Below, piece after piece: positions 34,450 to 43,209 of a stretch of 64,000 bases of DNA. Under the pieces are notes generated by a model. The model saw only the letters and a program-made list of their open reading frames with translations, was not told the origin of the DNA and did not search any database. The translations under genes and the position numbers were made by a program. The first letter of the stretch is position 1. Every line of letters begins with the position of its first letter. The DNA is taken from assembly GCA_947502495.1 (NCBI GenBank), contig CANNAC010000008.1, positions 1 to 64,000 on the forward strand, written 5' to 3'. Origin of the DNA: an uncultured Flavobacteriaceae bacterium (lineage in GTDB: Bacteria > Bacteroidota > Bacteroidia > Flavobacteriales > Flavobacteriaceae).

Positions 34450-37400
34450 TTAATCCGCTACATTCGGACTCAACCATTTCTCTGCTTCTTCTAAACTTAT
34501 AGTTCTTCGCTTTGCGTAATCTGCTAACTGGTCTTCTTTAATTTTTCCTAGTCCAAAATACTTCGCTTCCGGATTGGCAAAATAATAACCACTGACACTT
34601 GCTGCTGGCCACATCGCTAAACTTTCAGTAAGTGCTACGCCTATTCTATTGTCTACATCTAACAATTGCCATATCGTTCTTTTTTCTAAATGATCTGGAC
34701 AAGCAGGATAGCCAGGTGCCGGACGAATACCTTTATAGCTTTCTTTTATTAAATCTTGGTTGCTTAGTTTTTCGTCTGCAGCATAACTCCAATATTTGGT
34801 TCTTACTTCTTTGTGTAAATATTCGGCATAAGCTTCTGCTAATCGATCTGCTAATGCTTTTATCATAATGGAATTATAATCATCATGCGCATCTTCAAAT
34901 TGTTTTGCAAGTTCTGCCGTTCCAAATCCTGTAGACACACAAAACGCGCCCATATAATCTTGAATGCCACTTTCTTTAGGAGCAATAAAATCGGAAATAG
35001 AAAGGTTTGGCTTCCCTACTGCTTTTTTAGATTGCTGACGTAGCGTTAAGAAGTTTAAAGTTTCTTTTTGAGATGCTTCGACAAGCTCTGCATGACAATC
35101 CCCAACAGTCACTTCTATATCATCATCATTCACTGTATTTGCAGGAAACAACCCGAAAACAGCCTTCGCTTTTAAAAGTTTTTCTTGAAACACACGTTGT
35201 AATAATTCTTGTGCGTCTTTAAATAATTCGGTTGCTTGTTCTCCAACCACTTCATCAGTTAGAATATCTGGATATTTACCATGTAAATCCCAACTTCTAA
35301 AAAATGGAGACCAATCAATAAAATCTTCTAATTTAGTAATATCAAAATCCTGAAAATCTTGAATTCCTAATTGCTTTGGTTTTGTAATTTGAGAAGTCTT
35401 CCAGTCGATAGCAAACTTGTTTTTACGTGCATCTTCAATCGTTAGATATTCTTTCTTTCTAGTTCTGCTTAAAAACTGTTCTCTAAACTTATCGTATTCT
35501 TCTCTTATTTGTTCTTTATAAATTTTATTGTTTCGGTTTAATAACTCACCAACAACCGTTACTGCTCTAGATGCATCATTAATATGCACGACGGTATTGC
35601 TATAGTTTGGAGCAATTTTAACCGAGGTATGCGCACGAGATGTTGTTGCACCTCCAATAATTATTGGGATAGTAATATTCTTTTTTTCTAAAGATTTAGA
35701 AACATAGACCATTTCATCTAGCGAAGGTGTAATCAATCCGCTTAAACCAATAATATCTACATTTTCTTTAATGGCAGTTTCTACTATTTTTTCTGGCGGT
35801 ACCATAACGCCCAAATCAATGATTTCGTAATTATTACAACCCAAAACAACACTCACGATATTTTTACCAATATCATGTACATCTCCTTTTACGGTTGCCA
35901 TTAATATTTTACCCGCAAATCTAGCCCCTTCCGTCCCCAAAGGGGAAACTTTTAACTCGGCACTGATGCTTTCTAAAACATTTTCAAGATCTGACAAAAC
36001 CGCATCATTTGTAAATCTTATTACACGATATCCATTATCAGCTAACCATTTCGTACGCTCCTCATCAGAAATTTTATTTTCAGGTAATTGGTGTATTAAG
36101 CCATCAATTTCAATGATTAAACTTTGCTTTAAACAAATAAAATCTGTTATATAACTACCAATAATATGTTGACGTCTAAACTTAAAGCCATCTAACTTCT
36201 TTCCACTTAATTCATTCCAAAGCACCTCTTCTGCATGCGTTGGTTTACTGCGCATTTCTTTCGCATAATTTTTTAATAAACCATATAAAATTGGGTCTGC
36301 AGTTTTCCAGTAATAAGTCCCCTTTGGGGATTTAGGGGCTTTCTTCGCTTCCTCTATAAAAGGTTGTAAATAGGCTACCGCTTTTTTCATTACACGAGCT
36401 GATTTTACTACTTGCGGTAAGAACATTTTTCCGCTTCCAAAGAGATCACCAACCACACTCATTCCAATCATTAAATGCCCTTCAATAACTTCTATTGGTC
36501 TTTCGGCAATTTGTCTTGCTTCCTCAACATCTTCAATTATAAAAGCATCAATTCCTTTTACAAGTGCATGTGTAATCCTTTCTTGCAACGGATTGCTTCG
36601 CCATTCTAAAACCTTGGTAACATCTTCTTTCACATTTCCTTTTACGGTTTCAGCAAAGTCTAATAAACGTTCGGTAGCATCGTCACTTCTATCAAATAAA
36701 ACATCTTCTACATGCTTTAATAAATCTTTATCAATCTCATCATAAACCTCTAACATCGTCGGATTTACAATTCCCATATTCATTCCGTTTTGAATGGCAT
36801 GATATAAAAACGCAGCGTTTATAGCCTCGCGAACGGTATTATTTCCTCGAAAAGAAAACGACACATTACTCACACCTCCAGAAACATTGGCATAAGGTAA
36901 GTTTTCACGAATCCATTTGGTGGCTCTAAAGAAATCTAGGGCGTTTAAACGATGCTCATCCATTCCTGTTGCCACAGGAAATATATTAGGATCGAAAATA
37001 ATATCTTGAGGAGCAAATTTTACAACATCGACCAACACATCATACGAACGTTTACAAATTTCGATTCTGCGTTCGTACGTATCTGCTTGTCCGTTTTCAT
37101 CAAACGCCATTACAATTACCGCAGCACCATAACGTTTTACCAGTTTTGCTTGTCGGATAAATTCTGCTTCGCCTTCTTTTAAACTGATAGAATTTACCAC
37201 ACATTTTCCTTGTGCTACTTGCAAACCAGCTTCAATGATTTCCCATTTAGAACTGTCAATCATTAATGGAACACGTGAAATATCTGGTTCGGATGCAATC
37301 AGGTTTAAAAACTTCACCATGGCATACTTTCCGTCCAGCATACCTTCATCCATATTTACATCAATAATTTGTGCGCCACCTTCTACTTGATCTCTAGCAA

Positions 37401-37563
37401 CACTTAATGCTTCCTCGTACTTTTCTTCTTTAATTAAACGCAAGAATTTTCTAGATCCAGTAACATTGGTTCGTTCTCCTACATTTATAAAATTACTTTC
37501 TGGTGTAACCACTAAAGGTTCTAATCCAGATAAAGTCAGATATTTAGGTTTCGTTTCTTTCAT
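34450..37563 (-). CDS. metH: methionine synthase, folate/cobalamin/activation part, with DUF559 insertion
   Basis: A 1,037-residue protein carrying the folate-binding domain (about residues 20-290: [11 protein letters not shown]), cobalamin cap (about 320-405), cobalamin-binding Rossmann domain ([11 protein letters not shown], the His-on motif, about 556-566) and the activation domain (to the end). It lacks the homocysteine domain, which is encoded two genes upstream. Two foreign in-frame segments are visible: about residues 408-548 is a DUF559 nuclease-like domain between cap and Rossmann domain, and near residue 825 the segment [10 protein letters not shown] is a translated palindromic repeat. 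Its ATG overlaps the stop of the ABM gene (TAATG). Whether the enzyme still works is not known, but the frame is intact. Confidence 0.9.
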   Translation of the reverse strand: MKETKPKYLTLSGLEPLVVTPESNFINVGERTNVTGSRKFLRLIKEEKYEEALSVARDQVEGGAQIIDVNMDEGMLDGKYAMVKFLNLIASEPDISRVPLMIDSSKWEIIEAGLQVAQGKCVVNSISLKEGEAEFIRQAKLVKRYGAAVIVMAFDENGQADTYERRIEICKRSYDVLVDVVKFAPQDIIFDPNIFPVATGMDEHRLNALDFFRATKWIRENLPYANVSGGVSNVSFSFRGNNTVREAINAAFLYHAIQNGMNMGIVNPTMLEVYDEIDKDLLKHVEDVLFDRSDDATERLLDFAETVKGNVKEDVTKVLEWRSNPLQERITHALVKGIDAFIIEDVEEARQIAERPIEVIEGHLMIGMSVVGDLFGSGKMFLPQVVKSARVMKKAVAYLQPFIEEAKKAPKSPKGTYYWKTADPILYGLLKNYAKEMRSKPTHAEEVLWNELSGKKLDGFKFRRQHIIGSYITDFICLKQSLIIEIDGLIHQLPENKISDEERTKWLADNGYRVIRFTNDAVLSDLENVLESISAELKVSPLGTEGARFAGKILMATVKGDVHDIGKNIVSVVLGCNNYEIIDLGVMVPPEKIVETAIKENVDIIGLSGLITPSLDEMVYVSKSLEKKNITIPIIIGGATTSRAHTSVKIAPNYSNTVVHINDASRAVTVVGELLNRNNKIYKEQIREEYDKFREQFLSRTRKKEYLTIEDARKNKFAIDWKTSQITKPKQLGIQDFQDFDITKLEDFIDWSPFFRSWDLHGKYPDILTDEVVGEQATELFKDAQELLQRVFQEKLLKAKAVFGLFPANTVNDDDIEVTVGDCHAELVEASQKETLNFLTLRQQSKKAVGKPNLSISDFIAPKESGIQDYMGAFCVSTGFGTAELAKQFEDAHDDYNSIMIKALADRLAEAYAEYLHKEVRTKYWSYAADEKLSNQDLIKESYKGIRPAPGYPACPDHLEKRTIWQLLDVDNRIGVALTESLAMWPAASVSGYYFANPEAKYFGLGKIKEDQLADYAKRRTISLEEAEKWLSPNVAD
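35072..35100. repeat. palindromic repeat inserted in frame in metH
   Basis: GATGCTTCGACAAGCTCTGC, followed by ATGACA, matches the interspersed repeat family of the intergenic copies at 11686, 17209 and 31955. In the metH frame it encodes CHAELVEAS, which is foreign to MetH and falls just after the DDIEV segment of the activation domain. Confidence 0.75.
35923..36340 (-). mobile_element. DUF559 nuclease-domain element with GC-rich inverted ends
   Basis: A ~418-base segment interrupting metH. One end reads AGCCCCTTCCGTCCCC then AAAGGGGA (35923-35946), the other, on the opposite strand, AGCCCCTAAATCCCC then AAAGGGGA (36318-36340). Between them the frame encodes a DUF559-type domain: [46 protein letters not shown] and [13 protein letters not shown], the PD-(D/E)xK-like core of the family. 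No start or stop codon bounds it; it is read through as part of MetH. Confidence 0.82.
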
Positions 37564-37844
37564 TATCTATAATGTTCTACTGTTGGAAATGGTTTGTAAA
37601 AATGATGTAATAAGCCTTTCCACACTTTATATTCTTCAGACTTTCTAAATCCTAATTCATGATCTTCTAAGGTTTCCCAGTTCACTAATAACAAATACTT
37701 ATCTTCTTCTTCGATACATTTTTTGAGTTGATGAGAAATGTATCCTTTCATTGAAGAAATTATTGCTTCTGCGTTTTTAAAGGTTTCTTCAAATTCTTCT
37801 GAAATACCTTCTTTTATCTTTAAAATTGCTACTTCTAATATCAT
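37563..37844 (-). CDS. ABM-domain (antibiotic biosynthesis monooxygenase-like) protein
   Basis: A 93-residue dimeric alpha/beta ferredoxin-like protein of the ABM family ([12 protein letters not shown] ... [21 protein letters not shown] ... [11 protein letters not shown]). It sits between the two metH parts with TAATG overlaps at both junctions, so all three are translationally coupled. Family members include heme-degrading and quinol monooxygenases and many of unknown function. A protective role for cobalamin or homocysteine chemistry would be a guess. Confidence 0.78.
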   Translation of the reverse strand: MILEVAILKIKEGISEEFEETFKNAEAIISSMKGYISHQLKKCIEEEDKYLLLVNWETLEDHELGFRKSEEYKVWKGLLHHFYKPFPTVEHYR

Positions 37845-38845
37845 TACGCTTGAATTTGTAATTTTCTTGGGGCATATTTTTTAGCAACGGCAGCAATTGC
37901 TTTAATATGCGCCGGACTTGTACCACAACAGCCACCAATAATATTGATTAAATCGTCTTGTAAATACTCTTCAATATATGCTTGCATCTGTTTTGGAGAT
38001 TCTTCATACTCACCAAAAGCATTTGGCAATCCGGCATTGGGATGCGCAGAAGTATAAAATTCAGTTTCATTAGATAAGCGTTGTAAATAAGGTTTCAATT
38101 GTTCTGCTCCTAGAGCACAATTAAACCCAACACTTAATAAAGGAATATGAGAAATAGAAGCTAAAAAAGCTTCTACCGTTTGGCCAGATAAGGTTCTACC
38201 CGAAGCATCGGTAATCGTACCGGAAACCATTATTGGGATATCGATGTCGCGATCTTCTTTCACTTCTTCAATAGCAAATAATGCTGCTTTTGCATTTAGC
38301 GTATCAAAAATAGTTTCTACTAAAAGTAAATCTACGCCGCCATCGATTAAAGCTTCTACTTGTTGTTTGTAAGCAACGCGTAATTCTTCAAAAGTAATGG
38401 CTCTGTATTCTGGTCTGTTGACGTCTGGAGATAAGCTTGCGGTTTTATTGGTAGGACCAATACTTCCTGCTACAAACCGAGGTTTGTCTGGGTTTTGTTT
38501 GGTAAATTCTTCCGCAACTCTTTTGGCAATTTTAGCAGATTCATAATTTAGCTCGTACACTAAATCTTCCATGTCATAATCTGCCATTGCAATGGTAGTT
38601 CCAGAAAAGGTATTGGTTTCTACAATATCTGCACCAGCTTCAAAATACTTCGCGTGAATGGTTGCAATTGCTTCTGGTTGTGTGAGGGATAGTAAATCGT
38701 TATTCCCTTTTAAAGAAGAAGGATACTCTTTAAAGCGTTCGCCACGAAAATCTTCTTCAGAAAAATTATACTGCTGAAGCATGGTTCCCATCGCGCCATC
38801 GAGAACTAAAATATGTTTTTGTAAAATGTTTTTTATATCAGACAT
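37844..38845 (-). CDS. methionine synthase, homocysteine-binding subunit
   Basis: A 333-residue homocysteine S-methyltransferase domain. The zinc-binding cysteines are in GFNCALG (about residue 243) and GGCCGTSP (about 310-311). It corresponds to the N-terminal barrel of full-length MetH, encoded separately here. It is the first gene after a SAM-I riboswitch, and its stop overlaps the ABM gene start. It should act together with the large metH product two genes on. Confidence 0.92.
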   Translation of the reverse strand: MSDIKNILQKHILVLDGAMGTMLQQYNFSEEDFRGERFKEYPSSLKGNNDLLSLTQPEAIATIHAKYFEAGADIVETNTFSGTTIAMADYDMEDLVYELNYESAKIAKRVAEEFTKQNPDKPRFVAGSIGPTNKTASLSPDVNRPEYRAITFEELRVAYKQQVEALIDGGVDLLLVETIFDTLNAKAALFAIEEVKEDRDIDIPIMVSGTITDASGRTLSGQTVEAFLASISHIPLLSVGFNCALGAEQLKPYLQRLSNETEFYTSAHPNAGLPNAFGEYEESPKQMQAYIEEYLQDDLINIIGGCCGTSPAHIKAIAAVAKKYAPRKLQIQA

Positions 38846-38876
38846 GTTATATTAAATTATATAAATGTCATCAGGA

Positions 38877-38897
38877 AAGTAAGTTGGAGAATTACTT
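38877..38897 (-). promoter_or_regulatory. hairpin after the metH riboswitch aptamer
   Basis: AAGTAA / TTACTT with a 9-base loop, 3 bases after the aptamer's P1 helix and 31 bases before the start codon. The T-run is weak (TTTCC), so it is a poor terminator; control of translation is possible. Confidence 0.4.
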
Positions 38898-38900
38898 GTG

Positions 38901-39015
38901 GTTATCTGTCTAATTCCTGAAATATATTCAGAAAAAAGTAGAATTTAGCACCTTCTTTTTTATAAAGGGTTGCCAAGGCTTCAACGGGTCTATTCCCTCT
39001 GCCTTTCGTGATAAC
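38901..39015 (-). ncRNA. SAM-I riboswitch of the split metH operon
   Basis: The aptamer reads GTTATCACGAAAGGCAGAGG, then GAATAGACCCGTTGAAGCC, TTGGCAACC, AAGGTGCTAAATTC, and ends GATAAC. P1 is GTTATC (39010-39015 on the opposite strand) with GATAAC (38901-38906). These match the S-box consensus (GCAACC, AAGGTGCTAAATTC). High SAM should lower expression of the metH genes. Confidence 0.92.
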
Positions 39016-39050
39016 ATTCAATACGATTAAGAACGAATACCATTTATTAA

Positions 39051-39081
39051 TTGAAATTATTGTAAAAGAAAATAATTTCAA
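39051..39081 (-). terminator. AT-rich hairpin after cysM
   Basis: A perfect 11-bp inverted repeat TTGAAATTATT / AATAATTTCAA with a 9-base loop, located between the metH riboswitch and the cysM stop. It lies upstream of cysM's 3' end side and could end transcripts leaving the sulfur operon; it has no long T-run. Confidence 0.45.
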
Positions 39082-39135
39082 TTAACAACTAGTATAAAGT
39101 GTAAATTAAGGGAATAAAAATAGGATAACCAATTT

Positions 39136-40026
39136 TTATTCAAATAAATCTGAGGAAATATAACGGTCTCCCAAATCACAAATAATAGCAACAATAATAC
39201 CTTTGTCTATTTGTTCTGCAATTTTTAATGCCGAAGCAACAGCGCCTCCACTACTCATTCCTGCAAAAACGCCTTCCTCTTTTGCTAAACGATTCGTCAT
39301 TATTCTAGCGTCTTGCTCACTCACTTCTACTACTTGATCTACTTTAGAAGCATTAAATATTTTTGGTAAATAGGCTTCTGGCCATTTGCGAATCCCTGGA
39401 ATTTTGGCACCATCTTTAGGTTGTGCACCAACAATTACAACGTCTTTATTTTGTTCTTTTAAATAGGAAGAAACACCCATAATGGTCCCTGTGGTTCCCA
39501 TTGCAGAAACAAAATGTGTGATTTCGCCATTGGTATCGTTCCAGATTTCTGGTCCAGTAGTTTTATAATGTGCTTTCCAGTTATCGTCATTTGCAAATTG
39601 ATTCAGCATGAAATATCCTTTTTCTTTTTCTAGCTGTATTGCAAAATCTCTGGCGCCTTCAATACCATTATCTGCCGACGTTAAAACAAGTTCTGCGCCG
39701 TAAGCACGCATTGTTTTTACACGTTCTTTCGTTGAGTTTTCAGGCATTACAAGTACCATTTTTAAACCAGATAATTGTGCTATAAATGCTAATGCAATTC
39801 CGGTATTACCACTTGTAGCTTCTACTAAAGTATCTCCTTTTTTAATATCTCCACGTTTTAACGCTTCGGTAATCATATTAAATGCAGCTCTATCTTTAAC
39901 GCTTCCTCCAGGGTTTTTACCTTCCAATTTTAAAAACAATTGCACACCTTCTTTTTGCAAAATATGGCTTGCTTTTACTAAAGGTGTATTCCCTATTAAG
40001 TCTGTTATTGATTTTCCTTCTATCAT
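39136..40026 (-). CDS. cysM: cysteine synthase (O-acetylserine sulfhydrylase) B
   Basis: A 296-residue PLP enzyme making cysteine from O-acetylserine and sulfide. The PLP lysine is K44 in NPGGSVKDRAAFNM; EATSGNTGIALAF and GTTGTIMGVS bind cofactor phosphate. Length and the SGGAVASAL segment fit the CysM group. Its ATG overlaps the cysE stop by 4 bases; last gene of the sulfur operon. Confidence 0.92.
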   Translation of the reverse strand: MIEGKSITDLIGNTPLVKASHILQKEGVQLFLKLEGKNPGGSVKDRAAFNMITEALKRGDIKKGDTLVEATSGNTGIALAFIAQLSGLKMVLVMPENSTKERVKTMRAYGAELVLTSADNGIEGARDFAIQLEKEKGYFMLNQFANDDNWKAHYKTTGPEIWNDTNGEITHFVSAMGTTGTIMGVSSYLKEQNKDVVIVGAQPKDGAKIPGIRKWPEAYLPKIFNASKVDQVVEVSEQDARIMTNRLAKEEGVFAGMSSGGAVASALKIAEQIDKGIIVAIICDLGDRYISSDLFE

Positions 40027-40754
40027 TTTTTTCGGGTCTTAATTTTAATTTCAGATTGGTAGGTAACTAATGAATTTTTTGGAACAGATTCTGTAATCCA
40101 AACATTTGCTCCGATAATACTATTTGCTCCGATAACAATATCGCCACCAAGAATAGTTGCATTTGCGTAAATAGTAACATTATCTTCTATAGTTGGATGT
40201 CTTTTTGTGGAAGCCAAACTTTTTTTGACTTGAATCCCACCTAAAGTAACTCCTTGATAAATTTGAACTTGGCTTTTAATAATTGCGGTTTCTCCAATCA
40301 CAACACCTGTTCCGTGATCTATAAAAAAGGAATCTCCAATAGTAGCTCCTGCATGAATATCAATTCCTGTGATGCCATGAATATATTCCGACATCATTCT
40401 AGAAAGAATATATAAATCCAATTTATAAAACTCATGACTTAAGCGATACACAGCAATAGCATGAAAACCTGGATATGCGAGATAAATCTCCTCTAAACTT
40501 TTACAAGCTGGATCGTTATCTTTTGCTGCAATAGCATCTAACTCTATTTGTTTTTTTACGAGGTGTAATTTATCTGAAAAAGTTTTCCAAACGGCTTCTC
40601 CGTCTTTTACAGAAAGTGCTACTGAAAACTTTAAAAAAACTGCTTTTAAGTACTTTAATTCTTCTTTTTGCTTTGCTTCTTTTTCGAATAAAGCATAAAA
40701 CAAATCTTTAGTAAATACTGCTACTTCTTCTTTTAAACGAAGGTTAAAAACCAT
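40023..40754 (-). CDS. cysE: serine O-acetyltransferase
   Basis: A 243-residue enzyme acetylating serine. A helical N-terminal domain (about 1-125) precedes a left-handed beta-helix of hexapeptide repeats (GIDIHAGATIGDSFFIDHGTGVVIGETAII onwards); the catalytic H is in DHGTGVVIGETA. It lies between the reductase and cysM genes and overlaps cysM, so product and consumer are coupled. EpsC-type by length. Confidence 0.92.
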   Translation of the reverse strand: MVFNLRLKEEVAVFTKDLFYALFEKEAKQKEELKYLKAVFLKFSVALSVKDGEAVWKTFSDKLHLVKKQIELDAIAAKDNDPACKSLEEIYLAYPGFHAIAVYRLSHEFYKLDLYILSRMMSEYIHGITGIDIHAGATIGDSFFIDHGTGVVIGETAIIKSQVQIYQGVTLGGIQVKKSLASTKRHPTIEDNVTIYANATILGGDIVIGANSIIGANVWITESVPKNSLVTYQSEIKIKTRKK

Positions 40755-40763
40755 TTAAATTAG

Positions 40764-41813
40764 TTAGTTAATGGATTGAACTACTGCTTTTGGTGCTTCT
40801 TTACGTGTTCCATCAAAACCATCAATACCACTAACTGTTGTATATTTTAACACATACTTTTTACCAGGATTAATAATTTTATATGCAGATTGACACATTA
40901 AAGTTGCTTCATGAAAACCACACAAAATCAATTTAAGTTTGCCTTCGTATGTGTTTACATCTCCAATTGCAAATATACCGGGAATATTTGTTTGGTAGTC
41001 TAATGTATCTACTTTTATAGCATTTTTAACAATTTCTAATCCCCAATTTCCAATAGGCCCTAATTTAGGAGACAAGCCAAATAGTGGAATAAAATGATCG
41101 GTTTCCAACAATATTTTCTCTCCATCTTTGGTAACTGTAATTCCTTCTAATTTATTATTTCCATGCAAGGCAGTAACTTCGGCTGGAGTAATTAAGTTTA
41201 TTTTACCAAGTTTTTTTAATTCTTGAACTTTTTCTACGGAATCTAAAGCACCTCGGAATTCATTTCTTCTATGAATTAAAGTTACTTCGGAAGCTACATT
41301 TGCTAAAAACACACTCCAATCTAAAGCAGAATCTCCACCTCCAGAAATCACAACTTTTTTATCGCGGTATACTTCTGGATCTTTAATAAAATACTCCACG
41401 CCTTTCTCTTCGTAATATGCAATATTTTCAATCTTCGGTTTACGCGGTTCGAAAGAACCTAAACCTCCTGCAATGGCAACAATTGGCGCTTGGTGTTGCG
41501 TACCTTTATTGGTCGTAACAATGAAACTTCCGTCTTCTTGTTTTTCAATTGTTTCGGCACGTTCTCCTAAAGTAAAACCAGGTTCAAATTGCTTTCCTTG
41601 TTCTAATAAATTCGTAGTTAAATCTCCTGCTAAAACCTCTGGAAACCCAGGAATATCATAAATAGGTTTTTTAGGATAAATCTCAGAACATTGTCCGCCA
41701 GGCTGAGGCAATGCATCAATTAAATGGCACTTTAATTTTAGCAATCCTGCCTCAAAAACTGTAAATAAACCTGTTGGACCTGCTCCTATTATTAATATAT
41801 CTGTTTTAATCAT
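40764..41813 (-). CDS. thioredoxin reductase-like ferredoxin-NADP reductase
   Basis: A 349-residue FAD/NAD(P)H protein. FAD motif GAGPTGLF (residues 8-15), NADPH motif GGGDSALDW (about 158-166), and C-terminal FAD motif GDVNTYEGK. The redox CxxC of thioredoxin reductase is absent, which marks the ferredoxin/flavodoxin reductase subgroup. In this operon it most likely feeds electrons through ferredoxin to the adjacent sulfite reductase. It overlaps the sirC gene by 8 bases. Confidence 0.86.
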   Translation of the reverse strand: MIKTDILIIGAGPTGLFTVFEAGLLKLKCHLIDALPQPGGQCSEIYPKKPIYDIPGFPEVLAGDLTTNLLEQGKQFEPGFTLGERAETIEKQEDGSFIVTTNKGTQHQAPIVAIAGGLGSFEPRKPKIENIAYYEEKGVEYFIKDPEVYRDKKVVISGGGDSALDWSVFLANVASEVTLIHRRNEFRGALDSVEKVQELKKLGKINLITPAEVTALHGNNKLEGITVTKDGEKILLETDHFIPLFGLSPKLGPIGNWGLEIVKNAIKVDTLDYQTNIPGIFAIGDVNTYEGKLKLILCGFHEATLMCQSAYKIINPGKKYVLKYTTVSGIDGFDGTRKEAPKAVVQSIN

Positions 41814-42402
41814 GATGTACTTCTTTCTTACTAATTAATCCTTTGGTGAACTCGTTTAACGTTTCTACTTTTTCTTCGAAATCACCTTTTATAGTTTTTC
41901 TAAAAACGTTTAAATTTTTAACCATATCATCGATATTATCCGGAATGACATCTTCAAAAAACTGACGCAATCGTTTTGCAGTAGTTGGTGATTTCCCGTT
42001 AGTAGAAATGGCTACTTTCACATTTCCTTTGGTAACAATACCACCCATATAAAAATCACAATACGGCGGATTATCAGCAACATTTACTAGAATATTTCTT
42101 TGTTTGCAGTCTTCGTAAACTTCTATATTTACATCGATATTATCTGTGGTTGCAATAACAATGTGTTTATTATTTAAAAGTGTATTGTTATAAATACCTT
42201 TTATCATTTTAATGCCAAATTCTGTAGCCAACGCAATGGTTTCTTCTCTAAAAAAAGGAGCTACCATTTGCACTTTTGCATTCGGGCTAGATTTTAGCAA
42301 AAAGCTTAATTTTTCTAAGGCTACGTTTCCGCCTCCAACAATAAGAACGTTAAGTTGTTCTACTTTTAAAAATATTGGATATAAGTTATTTCTCTCTTCC
42401 AT
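41806..42402 (-). CDS. sirC: precorrin-2 dehydrogenase / sirohydrochlorin ferrochelatase
   Basis: A 198-residue protein equivalent to the N-terminal half of CysG. The NAD-binding motif is GGGNVALEKLSFLL (about residues 19-32); the STNGKSPTTAKRLRQF segment (about 132-147) supplies the substrate and catalytic region. It converts precorrin-2 toward siroheme for the sulfite reductase. Whether it also chelates iron (as in CysG/Met8) cannot be told. It starts 12 bases after cobA. Confidence 0.85.
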   Translation of the reverse strand: MEERNNLYPIFLKVEQLNVLIVGGGNVALEKLSFLLKSSPNAKVQMVAPFFREETIALATEFGIKMIKGIYNNTLLNNKHIVIATTDNIDVNIEVYEDCKQRNILVNVADNPPYCDFYMGGIVTKGNVKVAISTNGKSPTTAKRLRQFFEDVIPDNIDDMVKNLNVFRKTIKGDFEEKVETLNEFTKGLISKKEVHHD

Positions 42403-42414
42403 CTTACAATACTT

Positions 42415-43197
42415 TTATGCTGAAATTGCTTCAGGTTGCTTCTTCACTTCTTTAAAAATCGAATCCAATTGCACGCGTTTTTCCACCACTTCTCCTATTA
42501 CAATTATTGCCGGATTTGCTAGTTGTTTTTCTTGAACCACATGGCAAATAGTTTCTATGGTTCCTACACCAAACTTCTCGTCTTTTGTAGTTCCATTTTG
42601 AATGATTGCAATTGGTGTTTTTTGTTTTCCTTCCGAAGAAAAAATAGATACAATTTCTTCTAGTTTCCCCATTCCCATTAAAATAACAACGGTTGCCGTA
42701 GATTTTGCTGCGAGTGCTACATCACTAGAAATAGTATGTGCTTTTGTGGTTCCAGTAATTACCCAAAAACTTTCCGAGCTTCCTCTTTTTGTTAACGGAA
42801 TTCCTTGATATGCAGGAACTGCCAATGAAGAAGAAATACCAGGAACCATGTACGTTTCTATACCAAATTGTCTAACATGATCAATCTCTTCGGCTCCACG
42901 CCCAAATATAAAAGGATCCCCTCCTTTTAAGCGTACTACATGTCCGTGAGACTTTGCTCTAGCAACAATTAAATCATTAATTTGTTCTTGTTGGTATGCA
43001 TAACAACCGCGACGTTTACCAACAAAAACAAGTTCTGCTTTTGGCGATGCGTATGCTAATAAATCTGCATTTACAAGTGCATCATATAAAATAACATCTG
43101 CATCTTTAATGGCTTTAATTGCTTTTAAAGTTATTAAATCTGGATCTCCAGGACCTGCTCCTACAACGGTTAGTTTTGGTGTTATTCTCTCTTTCAT
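42415..43197 (-). CDS. cobA: uroporphyrinogen-III C-methyltransferase
   Basis: A 260-residue SAM-dependent methyltransferase making precorrin-2. Motifs VVGAGPGDPDLITLKA (about residues 11-26), RLKGGDPFIFGRGAEE (about 92-107) and GIPLTKRGSS. In this operon its product goes to siroheme through the neighbouring sirC product. It starts 12 bases after the sulfite reductase gene. Confidence 0.94.
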   Translation of the reverse strand: MKERITPKLTVVGAGPGDPDLITLKAIKAIKDADVILYDALVNADLLAYASPKAELVFVGKRRGCYAYQQEQINDLIVARAKSHGHVVRLKGGDPFIFGRGAEEIDHVRQFGIETYMVPGISSSLAVPAYQGIPLTKRGSSESFWVITGTTKAHTISSDVALAAKSTATVVILMGMGKLEEIVSIFSSEGKQKTPIAIIQNGTTKDEKFGVGTIETICHVVQEKQLANPAIIVIGEVVEKRVQLDSIFKEVKKQPEAISA

Positions 43198-43209
43198 GTT
43201 ACAAATAAT

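Noticed and set aside
35923-36340. Intein in MetH
   Set aside because: No Cys/Ser at the splice ends, no C-terminal HN and no Hint-domain motifs; the domain is DUF559-like.
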